This document shows positions 34,749 to 41,720 of a DNA stretch of 41,720 nt, piece by piece. Each line of letters starts with the position of its first letter. Positions within the stretch are counted from its first letter, which is position 1. The position numbers and the translations under genes are program-made. Below the pieces are notes generated by a model. That model did no database searches and was not told the origin of the DNA. It worked only from the letters and a program-made list of their open reading frames with translations. The stretch is from Streptococcaceae bacterium AM104-57 (GTDB lineage: Bacteria > Bacillota > Bacilli > Lactobacillales > Streptococcaceae). The stretch covers positions 1 to 41,720 of the forward strand of contig JAQDPW010000005.1 in the NCBI GenBank assembly GCA_027659245.1, in the 5' to 3' direction.

Positions 34749-36257
34749 ATGAGTGAAAATAAAAAAAGGTTTCAAATGCCTTCATCATACACTGTTTTGA
34801 TCATCATCATTGCCATTATGGCATTTTTGACCTGGGTCATTCCTGCAGGTAAGTATGATACCAATGACGCAGGTAACCTCATCGCAGGTACCTATCAAAC
34901 TGTTGACTCTAATCCTCAAGGGATTTACGATGTCTTTATGGCACCAATTCGTGCCATGCTCGGTCACGAACCAACTAGCGCAGCAATCGACGTTGCCTTC
35001 TTTATCCTTATGGTCGGAGGTTTCCTTGGTGTCGTAAACGCTACTGGTACACTCGATGTAGGGATTGCCTCCATCGTTAAAAAATACAAGGGCCGCGAAA
35101 AAATGTTGATTCTCATCCTCATGCCCCTCTTCGCACTTGGAGGAACTACCTATGGTATGGGGGAAGAAACCATGGCCTTCTATCCCCTTCTTGTCCCTGT
35201 AATGATGGCAGTTGGTTTTGACAGTATCACTGCCGTAGCCATCATCTTACTAGGTTCTCAAGTTGGTTGTTTGGCATCTACATTGAATCCATTTGCTACT
35301 GTTATCGCCTCTGATACTGCGGGAATCTCTTCTATGGATGGGGTTATTCTCCGTGTTATCTTCTGGTTTGTAATGACAGGTATCAGCACTTACTTTGTCT
35401 ATCGTTATGCAGAAAAGATTCAAAAAGATCCTACTAAATCACTCGTTTACGCTCAACGCGAAGAAGATATCAAACACTTTAATGTTTCAGAAAACGATGA
35501 TGCACCATCTACCTTGAGCAAGAAACAAAAACATGTCCTCGCTTTATTTGTATTAACCTTTATCATTATGATTGCAAGTTTCATCCCTTGGGTTGATTTG
35601 CACGTTACTGTATTTGAAGACTTCAAGAATTGGTTAATCGGCCTTCCTGTAATTGGAGGAGTTATCGGTTCATCTGCTCTACCTTTTGGTAGCTGGTACT
35701 TCCCAGAAGGCGCTATGCTCTTTGCCGTTATGGGGATTTTGATCGGTGTTGTCTATGGTCTCAAAGAAAGCAAGATTGTCTCAACCTTCCTAACTGGTGC
35801 TGCAGATTTGCTTTCAGTAGCCTTGATTTGTGCGGTTGCTCGTGGTATCCAAGTTATCATGAACGATGGTATGATCACTGCAACCATCCTACACTGGGGT
35901 GAAATTGGCCTTCAAGGTCTTTCTCCTCAAATCTTCATCGTCTTGACCTATATCTTCTACCTACCTATGTCCTTCCTCATTCCTTCTTCATCTGGTCTTG
36001 CTAGTGCAACTATGGGTATCATGGCTCCCCTTGGAGAGTTCGTCAATGTTAAAGCAAGCCTTATCGTCACTGCCTACCAATCTGCATCTGGTGTCCTTAA
36101 CCTTGTGACTCCTACTTCAGGTATTGTTATGGGTGCTCTTGCTCTTGGTCGTGTCAGCCTTGGAACTTGGTGGAAATTTGTCGGAAAACTTGTCATCGTC
36201 ATTGTCGTTGCAAGTATTCTACTTCTTATCTTAGGTACCTTTGTGCCATTCTTATAA
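34749..36257 (+). CDS. arcD: Arginine/ornithine antiporter, YfcC-type (ArcD)
   Basis: This multi-helix membrane protein of the YfcC/ArcD basic amino acid family, placed in the arc cluster, probably exchanges external arginine for internal ornithine. The 502-aa product has about 11-13 hydrophobic helices starting at MPSSYTVLIIIIAIMAFLTW. Conserved family stretches are GMGEETMAFYPLLVPVM, GSQVGCLASTLNPFATVIA and FLIPSSSGLASATMGIMAPL. ATG 34749 has TAGGAGG about 8 nt upstream. The dipeptidase gene starts 17 nt after the stop. The antiporter role is inferred from context and family. Confidence 0.9.
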   Translation: MSENKKRFQMPSSYTVLIIIIAIMAFLTWVIPAGKYDTNDAGNLIAGTYQTVDSNPQGIYDVFMAPIRAMLGHEPTSAAIDVAFFILMVGGFLGVVNATGTLDVGIASIVKKYKGREKMLILILMPLFALGGTTYGMGEETMAFYPLLVPVMMAVGFDSITAVAIILLGSQVGCLASTLNPFATVIASDTAGISSMDGVILRVIFWFVMTGISTYFVYRYAEKIQKDPTKSLVYAQREEDIKHFNVSENDDAPSTLSKKQKHVLALFVLTFIIMIASFIPWVDLHVTVFEDFKNWLIGLPVIGGVIGSSALPFGSWYFPEGAMLFAVMGILIGVVYGLKESKIVSTFLTGAADLLSVALICAVARGIQVIMNDGMITATILHWGEIGLQGLSPQIFIVLTYIFYLPMSFLIPSSSGLASATMGIMAPLGEFVNVKASLIVTAYQSASGVLNLVTPTSGIVMGALALGRVSLGTWWKFVGKLVIVIVVASILLLILGTFVPFL

Positions 36258-36274
36258 TAAAGAGGGAAATACGG

Positions 36275-37603
36275 ATGAAATCCTATATTACAGAATCAAT
36301 CAAAGAGGATTTTCTTCAGAGTTTGAAAACAATCATATCTTATCCATCTGTTCTCAATGAAGGTGAAAATGGCACTCCCTTTGGTCAAGCAATTCAAGAT
36401 GTCCTGAAAAAAACTCTGGACTTGTGTCAAGAACTTGGTTTTAAAACCTATCTTGATCCTCAAGGATATTATGGGTATGCAGAAGTTGGTGAGGGGAATC
36501 TCCTTGCCATCCTCTGCCACCTAGATGTAGTTCCTGCAGGCGATTTGACAGACTGGGAAACTCCTCCATTTGAAGCTAGTATCAGAGATGGGCGGGTTTA
36601 TGGTAGGGGTTCTCAGGATGATAAAGGACCTTCTCTTGCAGCCCTTTACGCAGTCAAAAGCCTGCTTGACCAAGGAATTCAATTCAAAAAACGGGTTCGG
36701 TTCATATTTGGCACTGATGAAGAAACACTTTGGCGTTGTATGGCAAGATATAATGCCATTGAAGAGCAAGCCAGCATGGGATTTGCTCCTGATTCATCGT
36801 TCCCATTAACCTATGCAGAAAAAGGACTCCTTCAGGTCAAACTTCATGGACCTGGGTCAGAACAACTCGCCTTAGATGTAGGTGGAGCCTTTAATGTCGT
36901 ACCTGATAAGGCAACCTATCAAGGACCACTTATGGAACAGATCAAGGCAGGCCTCATATCTGCTGGCTACGATTATCAACAAAATGACCAGAACCTTACT
37001 GTTCTAGGAGTATCTAAGCATGCCAAGGATGCTAGCCAAGGGATTAATGCAGTCATTCGACTAGCCACCGTCCTTGATTCCATTCAAGCCCATCCTGCAC
37101 TGACATTTCTTGCCAAAGAAGTTGGTCAAGATGGTCAAGGAAAAGGAATCTTTGGTGATATCAGCGACCAGCCTTCTGGACATTTATCCTTTAATGTAGC
37201 TGCCTTAACCATTACTCCCGAAAGTTCTGAAATTCGAATTGATATCCGAATCCCAGTCCTTGCAGACAAGGATGCCCTTGTTCATCAGCTGATAGAGTGC
37301 GCAAAAGCTTACCAACTTAGCTACCAAGAATTTGACTACCTAGCACCACTTTACGTGGCAAGAGATAGTATGCTCGTCACTACACTCATGCAGGTTTATG
37401 AAGAAAAAACTGGTGACAAGAGTCCCGCTCTATCATCTGGCGGTGCAACCTTTGCACGTACGATGCCAAACTGTGTTGCTTTTGGTGCCCTCTTCCCAGG
37501 AAGAGAGCAAACAGAACACCAAGCAAATGAATATGCTATCTTAGATGATCTCTATCATGCTATGGATATCTATGCTGAAGCTGTTTACCGATTAGCGACC
37601 TAA
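36275..37603 (+). CDS. M20-family dipeptidase (PepV/Sapep-like) of the arc cluster
   Basis: This is a zinc metallopeptidase predicted to cleave dipeptides, possibly supplying arginine from peptides to the arc pathway. The 442-aa product has the metal-site motifs of clan MH. They are CHLDVVPAGDLTDW (His and Asp, near 76-89), the bridging Asp in GRGSQDDKGPS, the Glu pair in FGTDEE, Asp in APDSSFPLTYAEKG, and the last His in TEHQANEY near the C terminus. A dimerisation or lid domain lies in the middle (about 180-330). ATG 36275 has AGAGGG about 9 nt upstream; the longer frame from 36167 overlaps arcD and is rejected. It is the last gene of the cluster. Confidence 0.92.
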   Translation: MKSYITESIKEDFLQSLKTIISYPSVLNEGENGTPFGQAIQDVLKKTLDLCQELGFKTYLDPQGYYGYAEVGEGNLLAILCHLDVVPAGDLTDWETPPFEASIRDGRVYGRGSQDDKGPSLAALYAVKSLLDQGIQFKKRVRFIFGTDEETLWRCMARYNAIEEQASMGFAPDSSFPLTYAEKGLLQVKLHGPGSEQLALDVGGAFNVVPDKATYQGPLMEQIKAGLISAGYDYQQNDQNLTVLGVSKHAKDASQGINAVIRLATVLDSIQAHPALTFLAKEVGQDGQGKGIFGDISDQPSGHLSFNVAALTITPESSEIRIDIRIPVLADKDALVHQLIECAKAYQLSYQEFDYLAPLYVARDSMLVTTLMQVYEEKTGDKSPALSSGGATFARTMPNCVAFGALFPGREQTEHQANEYAILDDLYHAMDIYAEAVYRLAT

Positions 37604-37607
37604 AAGA

Positions 37608-37648
37608 CCTCCTAAACTCCGTCCCGATTTGGGACGGAGTTTTAGGAA
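37608..37648 (+). terminator. Terminator after the arc-cluster dipeptidase
   Basis: A long stem CCTAAACTCCGTCCC/GGGACGGAGTTTTAGG (one bulge) lies 7 nt past the stop. The T residues are inside the end of the right arm, so termination probably occurs while the upper GC-rich part is folded. Confidence 0.75.
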
Positions 37649-37671
37649 AATTCTAAATAGCGAGCTACAAC

Positions 37672-37704
37672 AAAAGCCAAGGAAGGGATTTTCTTGGCTT
37701 TTTG
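37672..37704 (+). terminator. Second terminator downstream of the dipeptidase
   Basis: The stem AGCCAAG/CTTGGCT (37675-37681 with 37693-37699) is followed by TTTTTG. With the previous hairpin it makes a tandem stop before the hairpin array. Confidence 0.82.
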
Positions 37705-37837
37705 CAATAGTTTTAAGGTAAGTTACCAACTCAGATACTCTTTTTCACTACGACACTGAGTTTGGCAAATCGATTCTATTTGGCAAACGAAGTTAGTAAT
37801 ATAGTGAGACAACTCTATTAGGTCTTTCTTTAATCTT

Positions 37838-37854
37838 CTTAGATTGTTACACAA
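37838..37854 (+). repeat. 17-bp direct repeat, left copy, in the hairpin array
   Basis: CTTAGATTGTTACACAA occurs here and again at 38461-38477, 623 nt away, near the right end of the array. The word resembles the unit boundary TTAGATTACGACAC, so it may be a diverged boundary rather than a target duplication. Confidence 0.6.
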
Positions 37855-38460
37855 CCACATAAATTTACTGAACTACACCACGAAGAGGCAGAAATGCTGA
37901 TAAGTTAACGATCGTTAGGCATTCCACTTTTGAATTGCTACGACGGCAAAGTCCACGAATCGATACTATTCGTGGACTTTGCCTAGTGAAACATTTAGGT
38001 AAACTGTCTTAGCAGTTAGTGCTTATTAGATTACGACACTGAGTTTTACAAATCGATTCTATTTGCCAAACGTAGTTAGTGAGACAGTCAGCTAGACCAC
38101 TCCTAAATGTTACGACACGAAGAGGCGAAAAAGTCCACGAATCGAAACTATTCGTGGACTTTGCCTAGTGAAGCGTTTAGGTGAACTGCCATAGCGGTTA
38201 CCGTTTATTAGATTACGACACTGAGTTTGGCAAATCGATTATATTTGCCAAACGTAGTTAGTGAGACAGTCAGCTAGACCACTCCTAAATGTTACGACAC
38301 GAAGAGGCGAAAACGATTATTTTTCGCCGATGAGTTAGTAAGGCAGTTAGCTAGTTCGCTTCCTTTCTGTTACGACGTAAAGTTTTACGAATCGATAATA
38401 TTCGTAAAACTTTACTAGTGGAGCGCCTAGCCAAGTTCCATAGAAACTTGGCGTTAGTTA

Positions 38461-38477
38461 CTTAGATTGTTACACAA
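38461..38477 (+). repeat. 17-bp direct repeat, right copy, in the hairpin array
   Basis: This is an identical copy of 37838-37854. Here it also forms a small hairpin (GATTGT-TAC-ACAATC), 18 nt from the end of prfC. No T-run follows on the minus strand, so prfC has no clear terminator. Confidence 0.6.
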
Positions 38478-38495
38478 TCAAGTAACTTTGGCGAT

Positions 38496-40040
38496 CTACA
38501 TCTTTTCTTCCAACTCTACATCTGGATACTTATCCGCAAACCAGCGGAGGGCGAAGTCGTTTTCAAAGAGGAAGACTGGTTGGTCAAAGCGATCTTTGGC
38601 CAAGATATTTCGGCTTGAGGACATCCGTTCATCCAAGTCCTCAGGCTTGATCCAACGAACGGTCTTTTTACCCATTGGGCTCATAACGACTTCTGCATTG
38701 TACTCATTTTCCATACGGTGTTTGAAGACTTCAAACTGGAGTTGTCCAACAGCACCTAGCATATACTCACCTGTTTGGTAATTCTTATAAAGCTGGATGG
38801 CTCCTTCTTGTACCAACTGTTCCATTCCCTTATGGAAAGATTTTTGTTTCATGACGTTCTTAGCAGAAACTTTCATGAAAATTTCAGGAGTAAAGGTTGG
38901 CAGCGGTTCAAATTCAAACTTGTTTTTCCCAACCGTCAAGGTATCCCCAACCTGATAAGTACCTGTATCATAAACCCCGATAATATCACCTGCCACGGCA
39001 TTGGTTACATTCTCACGACTTTCCGCCATAAACTGAGTCACATTCGACAGTTTAGCACCCTTACCAGTACGAGGCAGATTGACGCTCATGCCACGCTCAA
39101 ATTCACCTGACACGATACGGACAAAGGCAATACGGTCACGGTGACGAGGGTCCATGTTGGCTTGGATTTTAAAGACAAATCCTGAGAAATCATTGTCGTA
39201 AGGATCGACAATTTCTCCATCTGTCTTCTTGTGGCCGTGTGGCTCTGGAGCAAACTTGAGGAAGGTTTCAAGGAAGGTCTGCACCCCAAAGTTGGTGAGG
39301 GCTGAGCCAAAGAAGACTGGTGTCAAATCACCCGCAAGGATGGCTTCTTCTGAGAATTCATTTCCAGCTTCTTGCAAGAGCTCGATGTCATCCTTGACTT
39401 GCTCGTAGAATGGGTTGCTAGCAAATAGCTTGTCCCCATCTTCCAGACTAGCAAAGCGTTCATCCCCTTTGTAAAGTTCCAAGCGTTGGTTATAGAGGTC
39501 ATACAAGCCTTCAAAGGCTTTCCCCATCCCGATTGGCCAGTTCATCGGATAGCTAGCAATGCCCAAGATTTCTTCCAATTCTTGCAAGAGGTCTAGTGGT
39601 TCACGACCATCACGGTCCAGCTTGTTCATAAAGGTGAAGACTGGAATCCCACGGTGTTTGACAACTTCAAACAACTTTTTGGTTTGGGCCTCAATACCCT
39701 TGGCAGAGTCCACGACCATGACCGCAGCATCCACCGCCATCAAGGTACGATAGGTATCCTCTGAGAAGTCCTCGTGTCCTGGAGTGTCTAGGATGTTTAC
39801 CCGTTTCCCATCGTAGTCAAACTGCATGACAGATGAGGTTACCGAAATCCCACGTTGTTTCTCGATATCCATCCAGTCTGACTTAGCAAAGTTTCCTGTT
39901 TTCTTCCCTTTTACCGTACCAGCCTCACGAATCTCACCCCCAAAGTAGAGCAACTGCTCAGTGATGGTTGTTTTCCCCGCGTCAGGGTGGGAGATGATGG
40001 CAAAAGTACGACGTTTCTTAATTTCTTCTTGAATAGTCAT
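38496..40040 (-). CDS. prfC: Peptide chain release factor 3
   Basis: This translational GTPase recycles RF1/RF2 from terminating ribosomes. The 514-aa product is full length. It has G1 [14 protein letters not shown] (near 18-31), G3 [14 protein letters not shown] (near 79-92) and G4 [10 protein letters not shown] (near 133-142), followed by the domain II and RF3 C-terminal domains ([25 protein letters not shown]). ATG 40040 has AAGAGA upstream. It has its own strong promoter and appears monocistronic; its 3' end runs into the hairpin array without a standard terminator. Confidence 0.97.
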   Translation of the reverse strand: MTIQEEIKKRRTFAIISHPDAGKTTITEQLLYFGGEIREAGTVKGKKTGNFAKSDWMDIEKQRGISVTSSVMQFDYDGKRVNILDTPGHEDFSEDTYRTLMAVDAAVMVVDSAKGIEAQTKKLFEVVKHRGIPVFTFMNKLDRDGREPLDLLQELEEILGIASYPMNWPIGMGKAFEGLYDLYNQRLELYKGDERFASLEDGDKLFASNPFYEQVKDDIELLQEAGNEFSEEAILAGDLTPVFFGSALTNFGVQTFLETFLKFAPEPHGHKKTDGEIVDPYDNDFSGFVFKIQANMDPRHRDRIAFVRIVSGEFERGMSVNLPRTGKGAKLSNVTQFMAESRENVTNAVAGDIIGVYDTGTYQVGDTLTVGKNKFEFEPLPTFTPEIFMKVSAKNVMKQKSFHKGMEQLVQEGAIQLYKNYQTGEYMLGAVGQLQFEVFKHRMENEYNAEVVMSPMGKKTVRWIKPEDLDERMSSSRNILAKDRFDQPVFLFENDFALRWFADKYPDVELEEKM

Positions 40041-40123
40041 AGTTCTCTTTCTTTCTACTTTTTATTGTTTCAATTTATAAGCATTCTTTTTACATCGGAC
40101 TCTAACATTCCTTTCAACACTCC

Positions 40124-40152
40124 ATTATATCGGATTTTAGAGAGTTTTTCAA
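40124..40152 (-). promoter_or_regulatory. prfC promoter
   Basis: On the minus strand, -35 TTGAAA (40147-40152) and a perfect -10 TATAAT (40124-40129) are separated by 17 nt, giving a leader of roughly 80 nt. Another TATAAT lies at 40221-40226 without a good -35. Confidence 0.82.
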
Positions 40153-40162
40153 TCATTGATAT

Positions 40163-40213
40163 AAAAAGCGAACAAGACCAGATTCTGTTCATCAGAAAAC
40201 TAGTATTGTTCAC
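40163..40213 (-). terminator. Possible terminator of the collagen-like protein gene
   Basis: The minus-strand stem GTGAACAA/TTGTTCGC (40206-40213 with 40168-40175, one G-U) has a 30-nt loop and is followed by TTTTTATA. The loop is large, so strength is uncertain. It lies between the surface-protein gene and the prfC promoter. The rest of 40041-40344 shows no gene. Confidence 0.5.
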
Positions 40214-40344
40214 TTTTTGTATTATACGCTAGACTCTTTGCACTGCTTGTTTTGTTGGCTAGCTACAAGCTACTGTATTGAATACCGAAGCAAAATTCTG
40301 CGATTATTCACTGAAGTTACACCCCTAGAATTGAATCTCTCTTC

Positions 40345-41720
40345 TTACTTCTCTCTCTTGCGAGAAATCTGCAATGTACCAAGCAAGCCTAAAATAGTTG
40401 CTACACCTAGAAGAGATAAGTGCACGCTACTTTCTTCTCCTGTTTGTGGCAATTGTCTTATTCCTCCACTCAATCTATATTCTGTTTCCGTATCTTGTAA
40501 AACAGGGCTGAATTGCGAAGTGTTTCCTGAATTGACAATAGTTCCTTGCTTAGTATTAACTTTTGTCTCTTGTGTATGAATTGAAGGAGTTGATGGTTTC
40601 TTTCTCCTATCAGTAGTAACTACAGTATCTGTTCCAGTATTTGACGGATTCACGATTTTTGATTTTTCTTTCGGTTCAACTGGTTTTCTTTGATCCTTCA
40701 ATCCGGTATTGTTAGATTTGCCGTCTTTGCCGTCTTTACCGTCTTTGCCGTCTTTGCCGTCACGAACGATTTCACTTTGGATAATGTCATCTACTCCTGG
40801 AGTATATTTTCCGTCACCATTCACATCATAATAGAAAGTTACAACCGTTAATTTACTCTGATTGATGCGTAAAGTATCTACCGATACAGTCTTACCATCC
40901 TTCCCATCTTTGACAATGAGTGGATCTCCTAGGGATTTGCCGGTTGCAGGATCTTTAAAGATGACTGTCGTGGTGCCTGTAGCGTCTTTTTTAACCTCTA
41001 CGATTGGAGTTTGACCATTCTTGCCAGCTACTCCGGCTTCTCCCTTGTCGCCTTTTGGTCCTTTTGGAACGATCACTTGGCTGCCATCTGAGAAGGTCAT
41101 GACTGTATTGCCTTGTGAATCTTGACTTGTGCCTGTAACTGTGAGGGTCTTACCATCCTTCCCATCTTTGACAATGAGGGGATCGCCTAGAGCTTTACCA
41201 GTTGTGGGATCTTTAAAGACCACTGTTGTGATACCTGTAGCATCTTTTTTAACCTCTACGATTGGAGTTTGACCATTCTTACCAGCTGCACCGGTTTCAC
41301 CCTTGTCACCTTTTGGTCCTTTTGGAACTATTACTTGGCTTCCATCTGAGAAAGTCAGAACTGTATTGCCTTGTGAATCTTGACTTGTGCCTGTAACTGT
41401 GATAGATTTACCATTCTCACCATCTTTGACAATGAGGGGATCGCCTAGAGCTTTACCAGTTGTGGGATCTTTAAAGATGACTGTCGTGGTGCCTGTAGCG
41501 TCTTTTTTAACCTCTACGATTGGAGTTTGACCATTCTTACCAGCTTCACCAGTTTCACCTTTATCTCCTTTTGGTCCTTGAGCACCAGCTGCACCGGTTT
41601 CACCCTTGTCACCTTTTGGTCCTTTTGGAACAATCACTTGGCTTCCATCTGAGAAAGTCAGAACTGTATTGCCTTGTGAATCTTGACTTGTGCCTGTAAC
41701 TGTGAGGGATTTACCATCCT
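40345..41720 (-). CDS. Collagen-like LPXTG cell-wall surface protein (5' end outside the window)
   Basis: This is a sortase-anchored surface protein with collagen-type repeats, probably an adhesin or host-matrix-interacting protein. Only the C-terminal part (about 458 residues) is here; the frame is open to the window end, so the start is missing and the GTG near 41637 is just a valine codon in a repeat. Visible parts are GPKGDKGETGAAG collagen-like Gly-X-Y segments alternating with a non-collagen block (NGQTPIVEVKKDATGTTTVI, then LGDPLIVKDG), repeating every 86 aa with one 101-aa unit. A GKDGKDGKDGKDGK run and a Thr/Pro/Lys-rich wall-spanning region follow. The end is LPQTGEE, a hydrophobic helix and an RKREK tail. 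PclA-type streptococcal proteins are similar. Confidence 0.9.
   Translation of the reverse strand, partial: DGKSLTVTGTSQDSQGNTVLTFSDGSQVIVPKGPKGDKGETGAAGAQGPKGDKGETGEAGKNGQTPIVEVKKDATGTTTVIFKDPTTGKALGDPLIVKDGENGKSITVTGTSQDSQGNTVLTFSDGSQVIVPKGPKGDKGETGAAGKNGQTPIVEVKKDATGITTVVFKDPTTGKALGDPLIVKDGKDGKTLTVTGTSQDSQGNTVMTFSDGSQVIVPKGPKGDKGEAGVAGKNGQTPIVEVKKDATGTTTVIFKDPATGKSLGDPLIVKDGKDGKTVSVDTLRINQSKLTVVTFYYDVNGDGKYTPGVDDIIQSEIVRDGKDGKDGKDGKDGKSNNTGLKDQRKPVEPKEKSKIVNPSNTGTDTVVTTDRRKKPSTPSIHTQETKVNTKQGTIVNSGNTSQFSPVLQDTETEYRLSGGIRQLPQTGEESSVHLSLLGVATILGLLGTLQISRKREK

Larger units (their letters stand above)
37749..38480 (+). repeat. Tandem array of TACGAC stem-loop units of unknown function
   Basis: This gene-free stretch is built from about eight units beginning at 37749, 37874 (degenerate), 37939, 38032, 38111, 38214, 38293 and 38371. 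Each opens with TACGAC (TACACC in the degenerate one). Seven continue into a hairpin with a 7-nt loop CGATNNT (CGAAACT once). Stem sequences differ, yet most are fully self-complementary: GGCAAAGTCCACGAAT (37945-37983), GTTTGGCAAAT (38225-38253), GGCGAAAA (38306-38328), GTAAAGTTTTACGAAT (38377-38415). Each stem is followed by a TAGTG- or TAGTTAGTGAGAC-type word, and some units have a second small hairpin with a TAG-containing loop. No ORF of note, promoter or named RNA family is recognised. A structured ncRNA or ssDNA-protein recognition array are both possible. Confidence 0.75.

Noticed and set aside
36167..36274. Upstream extension of the dipeptidase
   Set aside because: It overlaps the 3' end of arcD and encodes a Cys/Arg-rich non-homologous stretch; ATG 36275 has a ribosome site and begins the conserved protein.
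37749..38480. CRISPR array
   Set aside because: The units do not consist of a constant repeat with unique spacers; unit spacing varies from 65 to 125 nt, the variable parts are self-complementary stems, and no cas gene is in the window.
37749..38480. Integron attC sites
   Set aside because: No GTTRRRY/RYYYAAC ends pair across the units, there are no gene cassettes between them, and no integrase gene is present.
41635..41637. Start codon of the collagen-like protein
   Set aside because: This GTG is the valine of a repeated SQVIVPKGPKG motif, and the same frame stays open to the window end, so the true start is outside.

Overview
The window looks like a chromosomal segment of a mitis-group Streptococcus, such as S. 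mitis, S. oralis or a close relative of S. pneumoniae. The genes are AT-rich and nearly all are streptococcal housekeeping or core metabolic genes. Intergenic regions carry two repeat families typical of pneumococcus and S. mitis: two 107-bp RUP elements and three BOX elements. Species is not resolved. Gene order differs in places from what I remember of S. pneumoniae; for example, an AliA/AliB-type oligopeptide-binding lipoprotein lies directly beside luxS-clpL.

Layout. 1-5500: peptide-binding lipoprotein (-), luxS (+), clpL (-) with a CtsR operator and a 30-codon leader ORF. 5700-9400: pflB (-) diverging from dinB (+). 9400-14700: uppP and a DUF2207-type membrane protein (-), then a fused glutamine-type ABC binding/permease protein and its ATPase (+). 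15000-21200: a small HTH-like protein, an SPFH protein, and the branched-chain amino acid cluster ilvB-ilvH-[BOX]-ilvC-ilvA (-) with a CodY-like box upstream. 21300-22650: rplK-rplA (-), each preceded by an L1-type leader hairpin. 22700-25800: GNAT, ParB-like, PAP2 and ribU genes, an FMN riboswitch, and trmL with its own attenuated leader (all -). 26100-30500: trkA-trkH and two membrane proteins (+). 30500-37650: the arginine deiminase cluster arcA-arcB-arcC-arcD plus an M20 dipeptidase (+), with a cre site. 37700-38480: a gene-free tandem array of structured hairpin units. 38500-41720: prfC (-) and the 3' part of a collagen-like LPXTG surface protein cut by the window end (-).

How it works together. 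Several units respond to nutrition. CodY-like boxes of nearly the same sequence precede the oligopeptide-binding lipoprotein gene and ilvB. Cre-like sites lie at pflB and arcA. The FMN riboswitch controls riboflavin uptake, and the arc genes convert arginine to ornithine, ammonia and ATP.

The most unusual part is the 37749-38480 array. About eight units each begin with TACGAC (one degenerate). Seven fold into a stem whose sequence differs from unit to unit but stays self-complementary, closed by a constant 7-nt loop CGATNNT (CGAAACT once). Secondary hairpins lie between the units. I do not recognise it as a named repeat family, and no protein gene explains it.
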